A stretch of 64,000 nt of DNA from positions 1,488,139-1,552,138 of the forward strand of contig NZ_JAASRM010000001.1 of NCBI RefSeq assembly GCF_011761565.1. Direction: 5' to 3'. The translations under genes were made by a program, and so were the position numbers. This DNA comes from Rhizomicrobium palustre (GTDB lineage: Bacteria > Pseudomonadota > Alphaproteobacteria > Micropepsales > Micropepsaceae). The notes below the pieces were generated by a model that had not been told where the DNA came from, ran no database searches, and saw nothing but the letters and a program-made list of their open reading frames with translations. Every line of letters begins with the position of its first letter. Position 1 is the first letter of the stretch. Positions 8,853-18,475 of the stretch are shown one piece after another.

Positions 8853-9979
8853 CGCGTGCGCCAGATGAACATGCTCGACATGGCGTAATTCCACAGCACA
8901 CCCACAATCGATCCGGCGAGGCCCGCCACCCACCATACTTCATGCTGGTGATGGAGCTGAGAGGCAAGACCGATGTCGGTGAAGGCGCCAATGGCGCCGA
9001 AAACGCAGAAGCCGATGAACCCGCGCACCAGCCCCAAACCCTTGAGGCGGCGGTCGCGATAGGTGAGCGAGTTGTTGAGCAGGAAGTTGGAGGTCATGGC
9101 GACGCCGGTGGCGACCGCCTTGGCGACTTCGAAGCTCGCCGCGGGCCAGAGCAGTAGCGCGAGGTAGAAGATAATGAGATTCACCGCGATACCCGTGGCG
9201 CCGACAATGGCGAAGAAGATGAAGCGCGGATCAAGATGGCCGTTCGTCATTTTGGAGAGCAGAAGGCCGAGGAATTCGATGCCGATCTGCATGTTGAACT
9301 TGCTCTCGCCATCGAAGCGGGTGCCGAAGGTGTAAGCCTGTTCGGCGATGCGCAGGCCCTCTTTGGCGGTGGCGATATCGAGCAGAATCTTGAAGCCGAC
9401 CGGCGACAGGCGCGGCACCATCTCGTCAAAAGACGCGCGGCGCATCATGAAAAAGCCGCTCATCGGATCGGAGAGTTCGGTACCGAGAAGGCGCTGCGTG
9501 ATCTTGGTGGCGAGCCTGGAAATCTTGCCACGGCTGGCACTGAAGGAAGAGGCATCGCCGCCATCGACGTAGCGGGTAGCCGCCACGAGGTCATATTGGC
9601 CGGACTGCAATTTCGCGAGCATGGCGGGCAGCACGGTTTCATCATGCTGCAGATCGGCGTCCATCACGGCGACATAGGTGGCCGAGGAGGCGAGCATGCC
9701 TTCGATACAGGCGCCCGCAAGGCCACGGCGGCCAACACGGCGCAAGCAGCGAATGCGCGGGTCGGTGCGCGCGATCTGCTTCAACGCATCCGCCGTTCCA
9801 TCCGGCGAATTATCGTCCACGAAGATCGCTTCCCAGGAAATGCCGGCCAGGGTGAGATCCAAGCGGCGGATCAATTCGGCGACATTGCCCCGTTCGTTAT
9901 AGGTCGGGATGACCATCGACAGGACGGTCTCCTGCCCCGCGGGCGGCGTGGTTTTGGCGTCGATACTGGCGAGTGTCAT
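8849..9979 (-). CDS. GT2 polyprenyl-phosphate sugar transferase fused to a GtrA flippase-like domain
   Basis: A 376-residue protein. The N-terminal GT2 domain (about residues 20-240) resembles DPM1/ArnC: VLSMVIPTYNERGN, FVDDNSPDGT, AVMDADLQHDE and SGFFMMRR. It would load a hexose on polyprenyl phosphate. The C-terminal 130 residues have four hydrophobic helices of the GtrA type, including NFLLNNSLTYRDRR, a family proposed to flip such donors. AAGGATG lies just before the ATG at 9979. It overlaps the GT39 gene by 4 bases and is the first gene of that pair. Fusions of this kind are common. Confidence 0.88.
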   Translation of the reverse strand: MTLASIDAKTTPPAGQETVLSMVIPTYNERGNVAELIRRLDLTLAGISWEAIFVDDNSPDGTADALKQIARTDPRIRCLRRVGRRGLAGACIEGMLASSATYVAVMDADLQHDETVLPAMLAKLQSGQYDLVAATRYVDGGDASSFSASRGKISRLATKITQRLLGTELSDPMSGFFMMRRASFDEMVPRLSPVGFKILLDIATAKEGLRIAEQAYTFGTRFDGESKFNMQIGIEFLGLLLSKMTNGHLDPRFIFFAIVGATGIAVNLIIFYLALLLWPAASFEVAKAVATGVAMTSNFLLNNSLTYRDRRLKGLGLVRGFIGFCVFGAIGAFTDIGLASQLHHQHEVWWVAGLAGSIVGVLWNYAMSSMFIWRTR

Positions 9980-10197
9980 GGTCACATCCTTAAGGGGCGG
10001 GTTGATGATCTTCCCAAAGCCCGCCGTCAAGAGGCCCCAAGACGCAGCCTAAACACACGAAATAACCATTTTATATCAGCAGTTTATTTCATCCTTCCCG
10101 AACCGTTGCGGGATCAAAAGCAAGGTAAATTGATCTGCTGTCGCCGCCATGACGTTGTATAATCCAGCCGTGCGCGGCTCTCTGGCGGGGTGTCACC

Positions 10198-11364
10198 ATG
10201 TCTTCAATCCTCAATTCTTTCATCGAAAAACGCTGGCTTGAGGCGCTTGAGCGCCTGAAAGCGGGCTCTCTGACCTTTATCGCCCCCGACGGGACAGTGA
10301 CCGTCGCCAAGGGACCGGAAGCGGGGCCCGATGCCCGCTTCGCTATCAAAGACTGGGATGTGATCCGGCGTATCGTGCAGCGCGGCGATATCGCGCTCGG
10401 CGAAGATTATGTCGACGGCGCTTGGGAGACCGATGATATCGAAGCGCTGATCGCGTTCTTCCTTTTGAACATGGACGCTTTCGAAAACTACGCCAATGGC
10501 GGTTTTTTCAGCCGCATGGCGCTGGTGATTTCCGATCGCTTCCTGCGCCGCAACTCGGTTTCCGGCAGCCGGCGCAATATCGAAGCCCATTACGATGTCG
10601 GCAATGATTTCTACGCCCTCTGGCTCGACAGGAGCATGACCTATTCCTCGGCTATTTTCGGGGGCGCATCGGGACTGGAGCAGGCCCAGGTCAATAAATA
10701 CGACCGCATCCTCTCCAAGCTGGCCCGAGGCGGCGAATCCATCCTGGAGATCGGCTGCGGCTGGGGCGGATTTGCCGAACGCGCCGCGCAGCGCGGCCAG
10801 AAGGTCACCGGTCTGACGATTTCCCCCTCCCAGCACCGCTTCGCCACCGAGCGCCTGAAAGGAGCGGCGGACATCCTTCTGGAAGATTACCGCAAGGTGA
10901 AAGGCGTATTCGACAACATCGTTTCCATCGAGATGTTCGAAGCGGTGGGCGAGCAATATTGGCCACGCTATTTCCAAGCTCTGGCCGAGCGCCTGAAACG
11001 GGGTGGCCGGGCGGTGGTGCAGACCATCACCATCCAGGATGAGCTTTTTCGCGATTACCGCCTGCGTAGCGACTTCATCCGCCATTATGTCTTCCCTGGC
11101 GGGATGCTGCCCTCCCTGCAACGTTTCCGCGAGGAAGCGGAGCGTGCCGGACTAAAAGTAGTGGATCATTTCGCCTTTGGCCGCGATTACGCCGAGACGC
11201 TGCGGGAATGGTCGCGGCGGATGTACGCCCAGGCCCCCGAGATCAAGGCCATGGGCCATGACGACCGCTTTCTAAGGAACTGGCAGTACTACCTCAACAT
11301 CTGCGCCGCGGCCTTCGAGGTCGGCCGGACGGATGTTGTCCAAGTGGAGCTTGTGCACGCCTAA
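10198..11364 (+). CDS. cfa: Cyclopropane-fatty-acyl-phospholipid synthase
   Basis: A 388-residue SAM-dependent enzyme that adds a methylene bridge to cis double bonds of membrane phospholipid acyl chains. Family motifs: RRNIEAHYDVGNDFYALWLD, SMTYSSAIF, the SAM loop ILEIGCGWGGFAE, SIEMFEAVGEQYW and RDYAETLREWSRR. The N-terminal 100-residue lipid-binding domain is present, so the length is normal. GGGGTGTCACC precedes the ATG. The 218 bases before it are the divergent promoter region shared with the GT2-GtrA gene. The change is often linked to stationary phase, acid or low-oxygen stress. Confidence 0.93.
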   Translation: MSSILNSFIEKRWLEALERLKAGSLTFIAPDGTVTVAKGPEAGPDARFAIKDWDVIRRIVQRGDIALGEDYVDGAWETDDIEALIAFFLLNMDAFENYANGGFFSRMALVISDRFLRRNSVSGSRRNIEAHYDVGNDFYALWLDRSMTYSSAIFGGASGLEQAQVNKYDRILSKLARGGESILEIGCGWGGFAERAAQRGQKVTGLTISPSQHRFATERLKGAADILLEDYRKVKGVFDNIVSIEMFEAVGEQYWPRYFQALAERLKRGGRAVVQTITIQDELFRDYRLRSDFIRHYVFPGGMLPSLQRFREEAERAGLKVVDHFAFGRDYAETLREWSRRMYAQAPEIKAMGHDDRFLRNWQYYLNICAAAFEVGRTDVVQVELVHA

Positions 11365-11487
11365 CCCTTTGCGCAGACACGTGTGAGATGAATGCGGCCA
11401 GCGGCCGCGTCACACTGTGCCAAGCTGTGCCGGACGTGCTAGGAGGGGCGCGTCCGGTAGGGTTGCCGGAGGGGAATATGGCACACG

Positions 11488-13053
11488 ATGCAAGACTTCT
11501 TGAGGCGTGATTGGCCGCTGGCCGCCCTTGGGCTGGTGGCGTTTCTATTGGTCCTGCCGCTTTGGCTTGTTACCTCACCAGCTATGCCGGATTACCCCGC
11601 GCATCTGGCTGGGTTTCATCTGACGGCTGGAGCGGCGGCGCAAAAACCGCTGTCCGAGTTCTACACCATCGAGTGGCGGCTGCTGCCGAACCTCGCCTCC
11701 GACATTCTGGTACCGCTTTTCGCGCAAGTGCTGCCGCTGGAAATCGCAGTGAAGCTCTTCCTCAGCCTGACCGTGATCTTCTGGGTGACGGGCGCGGGGC
11801 TGATCCATCGCGCCGTGACCGGCAAAGTGGGGGCCGTGGCTCTGGCGGGCGCGCTTTTCGCCACCAATGCCAATTTCACCTGGGGCTTTCTCAATTACAC
11901 CTTCGGGGCAGGGCTTTCCTTCCTCGCCTTCGCCGCTTGGGTCAAATTCCGCGAAAAGCTGACCGCCAAAGTGATCGTGGCCTTCACCCTGGTCACTTTC
12001 GTGCTTTATGTCTGCCACCTCTTTGCCGCCTGCATCCTGGTGCTGCTGATCGGCAGCTATGAGCTCACCGCCATCCTGAAAGCGGGAGAGTTCGATCTGA
12101 AGAAGCTTTTCCCGCGCGCCTGGCGCATCGCCATCATGTTTGTGCCAACCGCGGCCGCCTCGCTGTTCTTCAAATCGGCGGGTGGCGAAGGCGGCTCTAT
12201 CGAATTCAACTACGGCGATACGATTGGCGACCGTTTCGGCAGCGCCGCACAATGGGCTTATGGTAATCCGGCCTATCTGGTGATCGGCGGTCTTTCCATC
12301 CTGATCCTGGCCGGGCTCGCCTATGGCAAGCTGCGTGTCCATCCGGCGATGAAGCTGACGGTCCTGATCCTGGCCGCATTGACGCTGGTCGCCCCGGAAT
12401 GGGCACTGGGCGGCTGGGGCGTGGATATGCGCCTGCCGCCAGTTCTGGGCGTGATCACTTTCGCGAGCCTGCAACTGCGCGCCGATAAGCGCATCGCCAT
12501 GGGATTTGGGGCGCTGGTGGTGCTAATCGCAGGCATCAACGCGGCGACATTGACCACCGATTGGCGGAGCCACGATAAGCAATTCCAGGAATTTCGCGCC
12601 GCGACCCGCGTAATGCCGCCGGGCTCCAAGCTCTTCACCGTGCTCGATGGAGATGCCTTGAGCGACATCTCCGACCAGCCCTATTGGCATATGGCGGAGT
12701 TCGCCATCGTGGACCGCGGCGCCTTCACGCCCTTGATGTTCACCACCAAAGGCCAGCATATCGTACAGCTAAAGCGGCCTTACGATCAGATCGCCGCCGC
12801 CACCGCGCAGCAAGGCTCACCACCCGATGCCACCGAGCTGACCAACCTGTCGCTGGGCCGCGAAGATGCCGATCCCGATATCAAAGAGGTTTTCCCCTAC
12901 CTCAAATATTTCCAGTGCCGCTTCGATTATGCGGTGATCGTGCATGGCGGCGGCCAGCAGGCCGATGTGCCTGCCTTCCTGCAGCTTGTGCATTCGGGCA
13001 GCTTCTTCTCGCTCTATAAGATCCATCCGACAGGAATCTGCGCCGCGCCATGA
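11488..13053 (+). CDS. Polytopic membrane protein, possible GT-C type glycosyltransferase
   Basis: A 521-residue protein with about 10 hydrophobic segments in the first 370 residues and a soluble C-terminal part. I do not recognise a named family. The MPDYPAHLAGFHL stretch in the first extracytoplasmic loop has an acidic residue placed as in GT-C enzymes, and the soluble tail (LPDY-like features absent) has PPGSKLFTVLDGDA and FDYAVIVHGGG, as in dolichyl-mannosyl-like membrane proteins. It overlaps the next membrane-protein gene by 4 bases, so the two are co-translated. GGAGGGG lies 13 bases before the chosen ATG; a nearer ATG at 11478 reads only 10 codons. Confidence 0.6.
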   Translation: MQDFLRRDWPLAALGLVAFLLVLPLWLVTSPAMPDYPAHLAGFHLTAGAAAQKPLSEFYTIEWRLLPNLASDILVPLFAQVLPLEIAVKLFLSLTVIFWVTGAGLIHRAVTGKVGAVALAGALFATNANFTWGFLNYTFGAGLSFLAFAAWVKFREKLTAKVIVAFTLVTFVLYVCHLFAACILVLLIGSYELTAILKAGEFDLKKLFPRAWRIAIMFVPTAAASLFFKSAGGEGGSIEFNYGDTIGDRFGSAAQWAYGNPAYLVIGGLSILILAGLAYGKLRVHPAMKLTVLILAALTLVAPEWALGGWGVDMRLPPVLGVITFASLQLRADKRIAMGFGALVVLIAGINAATLTTDWRSHDKQFQEFRAATRVMPPGSKLFTVLDGDALSDISDQPYWHMAEFAIVDRGAFTPLMFTTKGQHIVQLKRPYDQIAAATAQQGSPPDATELTNLSLGREDADPDIKEVFPYLKYFQCRFDYAVIVHGGGQQADVPAFLQLVHSGSFFSLYKIHPTGICAAP

Positions 13054-14438
13054 ACCCAAGGGTCGCCACAAGGCTTTGTCTTCTCGGCCTTTGCCTTCTC
13101 TCTGCGATTGGGCTCTGGCGAGTCATCGCCGGGCTGACCTTAGCGGTTCCGCTGGACCCCAATGAGGGCTGGAACGCCTATCACACCGCCGCGCTGATGC
13201 GTGGAGGCGCACTCTATCCACCCGCGCACGCCTATATCGTCAATAATTATCCGCCGCTGTCCTTCTATGTGGTGGGGGCGGCGGGCAAGCTGATCGGCGA
13301 TTACATTTTCGCCGGACGCATTGTGTCCTTCCTGGCGCTCGGCTTTATCCTGGTAGCACTTCGGGCGATAGCGCGGCACATGGGAGCGCGACGCGACGCG
13401 GCGCTGCTGCCTAGCCTCCTGTTTCTGACGGTGCTGATCCTTTTCAGCGATTACGCCGGGATGGACGATCCGCAAATGCTCGCCCATGCGGTGGCGCTAG
13501 GCGGTCTCTGGGTGCTTTTGGCGCGCCCGCGCACCCGGCAGAGGCTGGCCCTTTCGGCCGTACTGTTCGTGGCGAGTATTTTCGTCAAGCACAACATCAT
13601 CGCCTTGCCCGCCACCGCCTTCCTCTGGCTTCTTTATGTCGACCGCAAAGCGGCCGGGTATTTCTTGGGTTTTGGCATCGCCTTTCTATCGATGGGGCTG
13701 GGGCTGTTTCACCTCCTTTATGGCGTCAGTCTTTTGTCCGTGGTCGCCACGGCGCGGATGTATTCCACCGAGCAGCTATTCGAGATGGGTGGCGCCTGGC
13801 TGACCGCCATGGCCGGACCGCTGCTGGGCTTTGTATTGCTGGCTGGACGGTTTTACCGCAAACCCTATGTCGTCTTCTGCATCGGTTATGCGATCACATC
13901 CATCGCGCTGGGCCTCGCTTTTCTCGGCGGGGCAGGCGTGGATGCCAATGCCATGTTCGAAGCCGACATCGCATTGGGGCTTTCAGGCGGCCTGCTGATC
14001 AGCTATCTGCCCGGCTGGCGCAAAGCGATCGCATCGGCGGCCTATGTGCTGCCCTTCCTCTTTTTCGCCGCGCGCAATGACGATTGGAAAGTGGCCAATC
14101 TTCAGCTTCATCCCTTTCGGGCGGAAAGCGCCATCGCTTCGGGCGACATTGCCTTCATGAAGGCACAGAAGGGGCCCGGCCTCTGCGAAATGCTGTCTTT
14201 CTGTTATTGGGCGGGAAAACCGCCTGCGGTCGACTTCTTCAATGTCGGCCAGCAATTCGATACCGGCGTGCGCAGCGATGCCGAAATCGCCGCGCTGGTC
14301 GAGGCCAAACATTACGCCGTGATCCAGTTCGACCCCGACTCGCCCTATTCCCTGGGCGAAGCGGTGCACGATGCGATGGAGCGATCTTATCGCATCCACC
14401 ACAGCGATTGGTACGGCACCTTCTACGTACCGAAATAA
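13050..14438 (+). CDS. Polytopic membrane protein, GT39-like
   Basis: A 462-residue membrane protein with about 10 hydrophobic segments. VPLDPNEGWNAYHTAALMRGGALYPP in the first loop has the acidic (D/E) and aromatic pattern of GT39/GT83 glycosyltransferases, and NNYPPLSFYVVG follows as in that group. The C-terminal 100 residues are soluble and end with HHSDWYGTFYVPK. It is translationally coupled to the previous gene through ATGA. The pair probably acts on lipid-linked sugars or a surface glycan. Neither substrate nor acceptor can be named. Confidence 0.65.
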   Translation: MNPRVATRLCLLGLCLLSAIGLWRVIAGLTLAVPLDPNEGWNAYHTAALMRGGALYPPAHAYIVNNYPPLSFYVVGAAGKLIGDYIFAGRIVSFLALGFILVALRAIARHMGARRDAALLPSLLFLTVLILFSDYAGMDDPQMLAHAVALGGLWVLLARPRTRQRLALSAVLFVASIFVKHNIIALPATAFLWLLYVDRKAAGYFLGFGIAFLSMGLGLFHLLYGVSLLSVVATARMYSTEQLFEMGGAWLTAMAGPLLGFVLLAGRFYRKPYVVFCIGYAITSIALGLAFLGGAGVDANAMFEADIALGLSGGLLISYLPGWRKAIASAAYVLPFLFFAARNDDWKVANLQLHPFRAESAIASGDIAFMKAQKGPGLCEMLSFCYWAGKPPAVDFFNVGQQFDTGVRSDAEIAALVEAKHYAVIQFDPDSPYSLGEAVHDAMERSYRIHHSDWYGTFYVPK

Positions 14439-14472
14439 GTCCGAGACCAGTCCAGCCTTGACCAAACCGTCG

Positions 14473-17400
14473 TTAAGCCGATTTGGTCTTCACCGTGCCG
14501 GTGCGTTCGAGCTTGCCCCAGCCCACCACCACGCCGCGCAGCGCCGTCCAGATCGAGCGCATCACCACGTAATACATGAGCTGGCGATAGCCGAAGCGCT
14601 GCAGCATCAACCACCACAGAAGGCTCCAATTCTCCCGCCGCTCCATCAGGAAGCCGAACACCGCAGCCGCCAAATCCACCACCATGAACACGACATAATA
14701 AATGCCGACAGTGATGAGGTTGTTGTTGGTGTATTCCGAGCCGTGCTGCACATACGCCACCCATTGGGTGATGAGCTGCCAGACCAGCATGAGATCGGCC
14801 ACCGGCGCGAGCGCCGTGAGCAGAATCTGAAACAGCCAGACCTGCGGCAAGGCCACGGTGCCTAAGAAGCCGTAGCGCTGCGAGAAGGTCATCTCGCGAT
14901 ATTTCCAGAGGCATTGCAGGGTGCCGAAGGCCCAGCGGAAACGCTGCTTGGCCAGGGTACGGAAGGTGGTGGGCGCTTCGGTCCAAGCGATGGCCGAGGA
15001 ATCGAAACGCACCGTATAACCCGCGCGCTGCAGGCCAATGGTGAGATCCTGATCCTCTGCCAGCGTATCGGTGGGATAGCCGCCGACCTTGATCAGCGCT
15101 TCCTTGCGCCAGGCGCCGACCGCGCCAGGAATGACCGTGAGCGTGCCCAGCGCCGCGAGCGCGCGCCGTTCCAGGTTTTGCGCCACGACATATTCGAGAG
15201 CCTGCCAGCGGGTGATCATGTTGAAGCGATTGCCCACCTTGGCATTGCCCGCCACAGCACCGAGCGTCGGACCGATCTCGGGATCGGAGAACCAGCGCAC
15301 CAGCCGCGAAATCGTATCGCGGTCGAACTGGGTGTCCGCGTCGAGCGCCACGATCACTTCGCCCTTGGCCTTCTCGATGCCAAAGTTGAGAGCGCGCGCC
15401 TTGCCGCCATTGGGAACGGAGATCAGCGTGACATTGGGCGTGTCCCCGAATTCCTGGCGCACGACCTCGGCAGTGCCATCCTGCGAGCCGTCATCGATGA
15501 CCAGGATCTCAAGGTCCTGATAATCACTGGCCAGAATACGATGCACCGTCGCGGCAATAACCTTCTCTTCGTTATAGGCCGGGATCAGCACCGTCACCGG
15601 CAGATGATTTTCCGGCGGGGGCGGATCATCCTGACGGCGGGCGCGCCAGTAATCCCACATGGACAAGCCGCACAACACCAGAAGCCGCCCGATACCCAGG
15701 AAAATGGCGACGATGAAGCAGTAGTAGAGAACGCTCGAAATCCAGGAGAAGGTGAGGAACACCACCCGGTTGGCATAGAGCGTGAGGCTGGGCGCAATAC
15801 GCGGCATCGCCTGTTCGCGCGTGAGGCCAGCAAGTTCCGACACCGGTACAAAGCGGTAGCCCTTGGCCCGAAGATCATCGATCAGGCCGGGCAGCATCTC
15901 GACCGTACGCTCGCGCGGGCCCCCGGAATCGTGCAGCAGAATGATGTTGCCGCGCGTATCCAGATCAGGGTCGGATACCGCCTTGAAAACGCGCTGGCGC
16001 ATTTCCGCTATCGGAGGCTGCTGCCAATCGAAGGGATCGACATGCACACCCACAGTGATCAACCCTTGGTCCTGGGCGATCTGCACCGGAATGATTTCAT
16101 CCTTGTTCACCGGTTCGGCGTCGCCGAGATAAGGGGGGCGGAACAGAACCATGCGGCGGCCCGTGAGCGCTTCGACCAATCGCTGGGTGGCGTTGTATTC
16201 GAGCTTGTCGGCTTCGGGAGCAGTTTCGGCGAGGTTGGGATGGGTGAAGGTGTGATTGCCGATCTCGTGGCCTTCATCGAGAATGCGCTGTAGCAATCCC
16301 GGATGGGCTTCCGCATTGGCGCCGATGATGAAGAAGGTCGCCTTGACCTTCTTCTCTTTCAGGATGTTGAGAATGGCCGGGGTATAGGCGGGGTCCGGAC
16401 CATCATCGAAGGTCAGCGCCAAAGTCATCGGCACCGCGCCGACACGGCGGATGACAAAGCTGGTCGGCAGGGCGGTGTAGGTTTCGTCGTTGATATCGCC
16501 CGTCTGCGGATCGGTGTCGAAGGTTCGCGAGCCTTCAGCAGGTGACGCAATCACGCGCAGGATTTCACCACGGCCTTCGAAATCCACATCCTCACTGGTC
16601 GGAATATGGCGCAGCGCTGCCGGGGCGGGCGAACCATAACGCCGTCCGAGCACGGACCAAACCGTCGGGTCTTCGCTACCGATGCGCCACAAGGCATAGC
16701 CAGCGGGCTGATAGACGTCGGCGGCATGGACCTGATTGAAGACTGTCACGCCGTCGAGAAACCAGACGTCGTGCTTCACATTGCCGTCTTCGATATAGGA
16801 AAAATGCGGGTTGTTGGTATCGGGGTCGAAATCGACCCGAGCGTTGGAGTCCTTGGCCGCGACGACGGCATTCTGAAAAGTCAGATCCGTGGCCGAGGGA
16901 CCGCCGTGCCAATCATAGCCATAGCTGCCCAAAGCGACGATGGTGCGGCTCGGCGGCAGTTCCTTGATACGCTTGTCGAGATTTTCTTCGAACCAAGGCT
17001 CACCGGCGATCGATCCGGCAGACCCGGTCTCGTCATGCTCGTCGTACGCCATGAGAATGGTGTAATCGAGCGATTTGGCGAACCGCGCGAAGGGCCATTT
17101 GTCATCATCATATTGAGCGCATTGGGCAAGCACCCAACCATTCGGCCGGAACAGCGCATTGAGTTCCTGCAGAAACTTTTCGAGATCGTTGTGGGAGGCC
17201 GGCGGCACTTCCTCGAAATCGAGTACCAGTCCCTGATATTTATTGGCCTTGATGTAGTCGACCAGGCTCTTTTCCAGCGCCGCGCGGCGATTTGGATCGG
17301 CCAGCATGCGCGCCAGCCCTTGGCCATCCCAGCCATTATCCGTGAAGTTCCACAGCACCGGAAGGATCGGCACGGAGGGCGCATTAGTGCGCAAGAGCTT

Positions 17401-17904
17401 CTTGGCTTCGTGGTCTTCCTTGACCCTGAGCGAGTGGTCCGGGCCTTCCAGCGACAGCCAGCAGGGCAAGAACCAATCAAGCTTGGGCAGCGCCCGCTTC
17501 AAAGCGGGATAGGCAATGTCGTCGTCATCCCAGGAGGTATAGAAGCCGAGGGTCAGGGGACGATCAGCCCGGGGGCGCAACGCCGCCGCGAGGTCACGCT
17601 CGGGAATTTTCTGATGCGCCAGCTTGGCCTTCCACCCCTTTGCCAGCGCGGCACGCCGCCTGGCCTCGGCAGAGAGCTGGGCTTCCGATTTCAACAAGGA
17701 GGGGGCAACGGCGCGATGCACCAGCGCGTTATTGGGTGTGCGCTTGACGCGCAAATCCGGCGAGGTCGCTTCTTGGGTGACAATGATGCTGGCCAGAAAG
17801 GCGATACCGAGCACCGTCGAGATGATCGCTCCGGCCCAGCCCAGCATGGAAAGCCGCGCCGCGCGCCGCCCGGTTTCGTCAAAGAAAATCGGTTTGTTGG
17901 ACAT
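14473..17904 (-). CDS. Trifunctional GH18-like / NodB polysaccharide deacetylase / processive GT2 protein
   Basis: A 1143-residue protein. One helix near residues 22-44, then a GH18-like barrel (about 115-420) with QGLVLDFEE at 225-232, keeping the Asp-x-Glu catalytic pair but with Gln for the first Asp. A CE4 NodB domain (about 490-690) has LTFDDGPDP (Asp501, Asp502), metal ligands NHTFTH (His551, His555), RPPYLGD and LLHDSGG. After two helices (about 710-745) comes a GT2 synthase domain with IDDGSQDG, ALDADTQ, AEDQD (950-953) and QRFRW (987-991), then further helices. It could polymerise, deacetylate and trim a beta-linked amino-sugar polymer from one chain. The order of domains and membrane segments puts GH18 and NodB outside and GT2 inside. 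It is convergent with the membrane-protein pair. Confidence 0.85.
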   Translation of the reverse strand: MSNKPIFFDETGRRAARLSMLGWAGAIISTVLGIAFLASIIVTQEATSPDLRVKRTPNNALVHRAVAPSLLKSEAQLSAEARRRAALAKGWKAKLAHQKIPERDLAAALRPRADRPLTLGFYTSWDDDDIAYPALKRALPKLDWFLPCWLSLEGPDHSLRVKEDHEAKKLLRTNAPSVPILPVLWNFTDNGWDGQGLARMLADPNRRAALEKSLVDYIKANKYQGLVLDFEEVPPASHNDLEKFLQELNALFRPNGWVLAQCAQYDDDKWPFARFAKSLDYTILMAYDEHDETGSAGSIAGEPWFEENLDKRIKELPPSRTIVALGSYGYDWHGGPSATDLTFQNAVVAAKDSNARVDFDPDTNNPHFSYIEDGNVKHDVWFLDGVTVFNQVHAADVYQPAGYALWRIGSEDPTVWSVLGRRYGSPAPAALRHIPTSEDVDFEGRGEILRVIASPAEGSRTFDTDPQTGDINDETYTALPTSFVIRRVGAVPMTLALTFDDGPDPAYTPAILNILKEKKVKATFFIIGANAEAHPGLLQRILDEGHEIGNHTFTHPNLAETAPEADKLEYNATQRLVEALTGRRMVLFRPPYLGDAEPVNKDEIIPVQIAQDQGLITVGVHVDPFDWQQPPIAEMRQRVFKAVSDPDLDTRGNIILLHDSGGPRERTVEMLPGLIDDLRAKGYRFVPVSELAGLTREQAMPRIAPSLTLYANRVVFLTFSWISSVLYYCFIVAIFLGIGRLLVLCGLSMWDYWRARRQDDPPPPENHLPVTVLIPAYNEEKVIAATVHRILASDYQDLEILVIDDGSQDGTAEVVRQEFGDTPNVTLISVPNGGKARALNFGIEKAKGEVIVALDADTQFDRDTISRLVRWFSDPEIGPTLGAVAGNAKVGNRFNMITRWQALEYVVAQNLERRALAALGTLTVIPGAVGAWRKEALIKVGGYPTDTLAEDQDLTIGLQRAGYTVRFDSSAIAWTEAPTTFRTLAKQRFRWAFGTLQCLWKYREMTFSQRYGFLGTVALPQVWLFQILLTALAPVADLMLVWQLITQWVAYVQHGSEYTNNNLITVGIYYVVFMVVDLAAAVFGFLMERRENWSLLWWLMLQRFGYRQLMYYVVMRSIWTALRGVVVGWGKLERTGTVKTKSA

Positions 17905-18070
17905 GTTCTGTGCGACCAGCTTCGAGGGCCCGCCCTAACCGGACAAAATATCCAGAGGGTTTGGGCCGGACATATATATGTGTCCGGTCGGCAACCAAAT
18001 TGAATATACGCAATTTTCGGGACAGGAGCCCCCCAATGGCAGGAAATTGCCAGGGGGGATCATTCGAGGC

Positions 18071-18147
<77 letters not shown>

Positions 18148-18475
18148 ACGCCTCGAAGGGTGGCGGGATATAGGCCATCACTTCCCCCCTGTCCACCCCG
18201 TTTTTTGTCTTTTCTGGCCGGGACGTAATCCATCCCCAGGCGGGCGGCAAAAGCGGCCAAATCAGGGCAAAATGCCGCTTCTCACCCGGCCCAGGATGAC
18301 CGGGGGACAAAGAACGGCGCAACTCCTCGCCCCCTAACCAATGGCTGCCTAAAGGACAGGCGGCCGCTGCAAGCTCGCCCTTTTTGTTCTTAACAACGTC
18401 CATCGATCTTCATTGATGCGCGTCCCCACTGTCGCTATAAGGCGCGCGACGAGCGACACCTTCGAAGGAGCGTTC
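18148..18475. other. Intergenic region between tRNA-fMet and dksA
   Basis: About 330 bases without a convincing gene. It holds the tRNA promoter at its left end and must hold the dksA promoter at its right. CTTAACAACG near 18390 is a TTAA half-site only. Small open frames here have no ribosome site and no recognisable product. Confidence 0.6.
18167..18195 (-). promoter_or_regulatory. Sigma-70 type promoter for tRNA-fMet
   Basis: On the minus strand TGGACA (18195-18190), a 17-base spacer, and TATATC (18172-18167). The -10 box ends 19 bases before the tRNA 5' end, a normal leader length. Both boxes are one or two bases from consensus. Confidence 0.65.

Noticed and set aside
11381..11420. Inverted repeats after cfa (GTGTGA...TCACAC with an inner GCGGC/GCCGC) as a terminator
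   Set aside because: There is no T-tract after either stem. It may form a hairpin but I cannot call it a terminator.
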